NCBI GenBank assembly: GCA_003527885.1
Contig: DPWB01000274.1
Span: forward strand, 780-8,704
Source: Candidatus Competibacteraceae bacterium
GTDB lineage: Bacteria; Pseudomonadota; Gammaproteobacteria; Competibacterales; Competibacteraceae
Reading direction: 5' to 3'
DNA: 7,925 nucleotides
Both the position numbers and the translations under genes were made by a program. Positions 6,337-7,925 of this stretch are shown here, piece after piece; the stretch's first letter is position 1, and each line of letters opens with the position of its first letter. Below the pieces are notes generated by a model. The model searched no databases. It was not told the DNA's origin and saw only the letters and a program-made list of their open reading frames with translations.

Positions 6337-6384
6337 TTTGCGGTACTGTCAACCCCTCATGTTTCGATCCACCGGAGGATGCGC

Positions 6385-7925
6385 ATGGCTAACCCACAAC
6401 AAACGGACGCGGCAACCCCGACGTTCAGCGAGTTCCCCCCAACCCCGTATGAGGACTGGCGCAAAGCTATCGATAAGGTTCTGAAAGGCGCGCCGTTCGA
6501 GAAGCGGCTGATCACCAAGACCTACGAAGAGATCGACCTCCAGCCGATGTACCGGCAGGAAGATATCGAAGGCTTGCCGCATCTGGACGGCCTGCCCGGC
6601 TTCACGCCCTATCTGCGCGGCGCAACGCCGATGGGTTATGCCACCACCAGTTGGGATGTGGCGCAGGAAATGCCCTACAGCACCCCTGCCGCCTTTAACG
6701 CGGCTTTAAAGGCCGATCTGGAGCGCGGCCAGAACGCCGTTAACATCGTGCTGGACCGCCCCACCCTGGCGGGCGTCGATGCCGATCAGGCGGAAGCCGA
6801 TGATGTGGGCAAAGGCGGGCTGTCGATTTCCAGCGTCGCCGATCTGGCCGCCGCGCTGGAGGGCGTCGATCTGGAAAAAACTCCGATCTACATTCAGGCC
6901 AGCACCAGTGCCCTGACCTTTACCGCGCTGCTGGCGGGATTGGTCAAGCAACAGGGCAAATCGCTGGATAAGGTTCGGGGCGCGATCGGCATGGATCCGC
7001 TGGGCCAATTGGCCCGCGACGGTCGGCTGCCGCGCGATTTGGACGGCATCTACGAGGTGATGGCGCAGCTTGCCACCTGGGCCAAGAGCAATGCGCTGCA
7101 GTTACGCACCATCACCGTGCAGGGCCATCCCTACCATAACGGTGGGGCCAGCGCCACCCAGGAACTGGCCTTCGCGTTGGCGACGGCGGTGGATTATCTG
7201 CGCGCCCTGCAAACCCGTGGTTTGAGCATTGATGACGCCGCGCCGCGCTTCCGTTTCGCGCTGTCCATCGGCTCCAACTTCTTCATGGAAATCGCAAGGC
7301 TGCGGGCGGCGCGGGTGCTGTGGGCCAAGATTATTCAAGCCTTCGGCGGCAACGAAGAATCGCAGAAGATGCGGCTGCACGCCCGCACCTCGGCCTGGAA
7401 CCAGACCGTTTACGACCCGCACGTCAATCTGCTGCGGGCGACCACCGAGGCGTTTTCCGGCGCGGTCGGCGGTTGCGACAGCCTGCACATTTCCCCGTTC
7501 GATGAACTGCTGCGGGTGCCGGACGAATTCGCCCGCCGCGTCGCCCGCAACACCCACACCGTGTTGCGCGAGGAAAGCCACGTCACCAAGACGGTCGATC
7601 CGGCCGGTGGCTCGTGGTATGTCGAAAACCTGACCGATGCGGTCGCCCGCAAGACCTGGGGGATTTTCCAGGAGGTCGAGAAACAGGGCGGCATGGCCAA
7701 AGCGCTGGAAGCGGGCTGGCCGCAAAATCAGGTGGCCGACACCGCCTCCAAACGGGCGGCGAACATCGCCAAGCGCAAGGATATTTTCGTCGGCACCAAC
7801 ATGTATCCCAACATGAAGGAAACCCGCATCGAACCGGCGCCGGTGGATGCGTGGGCGGTGCAGAACGAGCGCAAAGAGGCGCTGAAAGCCGTTCGCGCCA
7901 AGGCCAGCGGCAACAAGCAAGCCGC
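6385..7925 (+). CDS. mutA: Methylmalonyl-CoA mutase, small (non-catalytic) subunit type; 3' end outside window
   Basis: The frame is open from ATG 6385 to the edge (513 codons); GGAGG lies 6 bases before the start, and the in-frame ATG at 6379 touches it and is too close. Methylmalonyl-CoA mutase isomerises (R)-methylmalonyl-CoA and succinyl-CoA using adenosylcobalamin. The TIM-barrel domain is clear: VGKGGLSISSVADL (141-154), RFALSIGSNFFMEIARLRAARVLWAKI (290-316), SLHISPFDE (366-374), RVARNTHTVLREESHVTKTVDPAGGSWYVE (385-414), then the linker start FVGTNMYPN (468-476). Residues essential in the catalytic large subunit are replaced: the substrate Tyr of RQYAGFST aligns with Glu95 in AQEMPYST, and the active-site His of GYHMQEAG aligns with Pro249 in GHPYHNGG. 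That pattern marks the small subunit of heterodimeric enzymes, usually about 620-640 residues, so some 100-130 residues should follow, probably then a large-subunit gene. The alternative is a diverged acyl-CoA mutase. Confidence 0.9.
   Translation, partial: MANPQQTDAATPTFSEFPPTPYEDWRKAIDKVLKGAPFEKRLITKTYEEIDLQPMYRQEDIEGLPHLDGLPGFTPYLRGATPMGYATTSWDVAQEMPYSTPAAFNAALKADLERGQNAVNIVLDRPTLAGVDADQAEADDVGKGGLSISSVADLAAALEGVDLEKTPIYIQASTSALTFTALLAGLVKQQGKSLDKVRGAIGMDPLGQLARDGRLPRDLDGIYEVMAQLATWAKSNALQLRTITVQGHPYHNGGASATQELAFALATAVDYLRALQTRGLSIDDAAPRFRFALSIGSNFFMEIARLRAARVLWAKIIQAFGGNEESQKMRLHARTSAWNQTVYDPHVNLLRATTEAFSGAVGGCDSLHISPFDELLRVPDEFARRVARNTHTVLREESHVTKTVDPAGGSWYVENLTDAVARKTWGIFQEVEKQGGMAKALEAGWPQNQVADTASKRAANIAKRKDIFVGTNMYPNMKETRIEPAPVDAWAVQNERKEALKAVRAKASGNKQA

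Noticed and set aside
6331..6352. Perfect TTGACA on the minus strand (6352-6347) followed by TATAAC
   Set aside because: The two boxes are only 12 bases apart, too close for a sigma-70 promoter.
5241..6392. 383-codon plus-strand frame spanning the gap and the epimerase-like gene
   Set aside because: It crosses a strong terminator and is mostly antisense to the VOC gene; no motif is recognised in it.
7102..7920. Long minus-strand frame opposite the mutase subunit gene
   Set aside because: The plus strand encodes an unmistakable mutase TIM barrel through the same bases; the minus frame has no recognisable domain.
1..7925. CRISPR arrays, tRNA or rRNA genes, insertion sequences
   Set aside because: No regularly spaced repeats, cloverleaf-like segments, rRNA-like sequence or transposase remnants were seen.

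Overview
The window is GC-rich chromosomal DNA with strong GGAGG-type ribosome binding sites and dense coding. It looks proteobacterial; the mix of genes would suit an environmental gammaproteobacterium, but that assignment is an impression and cannot be proved from the sequence.

Layout from left to right: (1) the C-terminal half of a presequence-protease-like M16C metallopeptidase (+), cut by the left edge. (2) A decayed gene on the minus strand, 1587-1890, recognisable as the N-terminal half of a Uma2-family (DUF820) PD-(D/E)XK nuclease-like protein. It has two frameshifts and no C-terminal half. (3) A ComB-like 2-phosphosulfolactate phosphatase (+), 2119-2886, ending in a GC-rich hairpin terminator. 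(4) Converging on it, a two-gene minus-strand operon: a transmembrane methyl-accepting chemotaxis protein (3764-5368), then a secreted phosphate-type substrate-binding protein (2982-3767). Their stop and start codons overlap as ATGA. (5) A 349-base non-coding gap holding a candidate sigma-54-type promoter for that operon and a strong plus-strand terminator that no recognised gene explains. (6) A divergent pair for methylmalonyl-CoA metabolism: a glyoxalase-fold (VOC) protein resembling methylmalonyl-CoA epimerase (minus, GTG start) and a methylmalonyl-CoA mutase-type subunit (plus, open to the right edge). The latter reads as the non-catalytic small subunit.

How the parts work together: the epimerase-like protein and the mutase subunit would act on the same intermediate, linking propionyl-CoA and succinyl-CoA. 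They share a 193-base control region with a palindrome next to a good -10 box. The chemoreceptor and binding protein look like one sensory unit, in which the binding protein captures a periplasmic solute and presents it to the receptor. No permease or ATPase gene is present in the window. This pair is the most interesting item here. The protease and phosphatase have no evident link to their neighbours.
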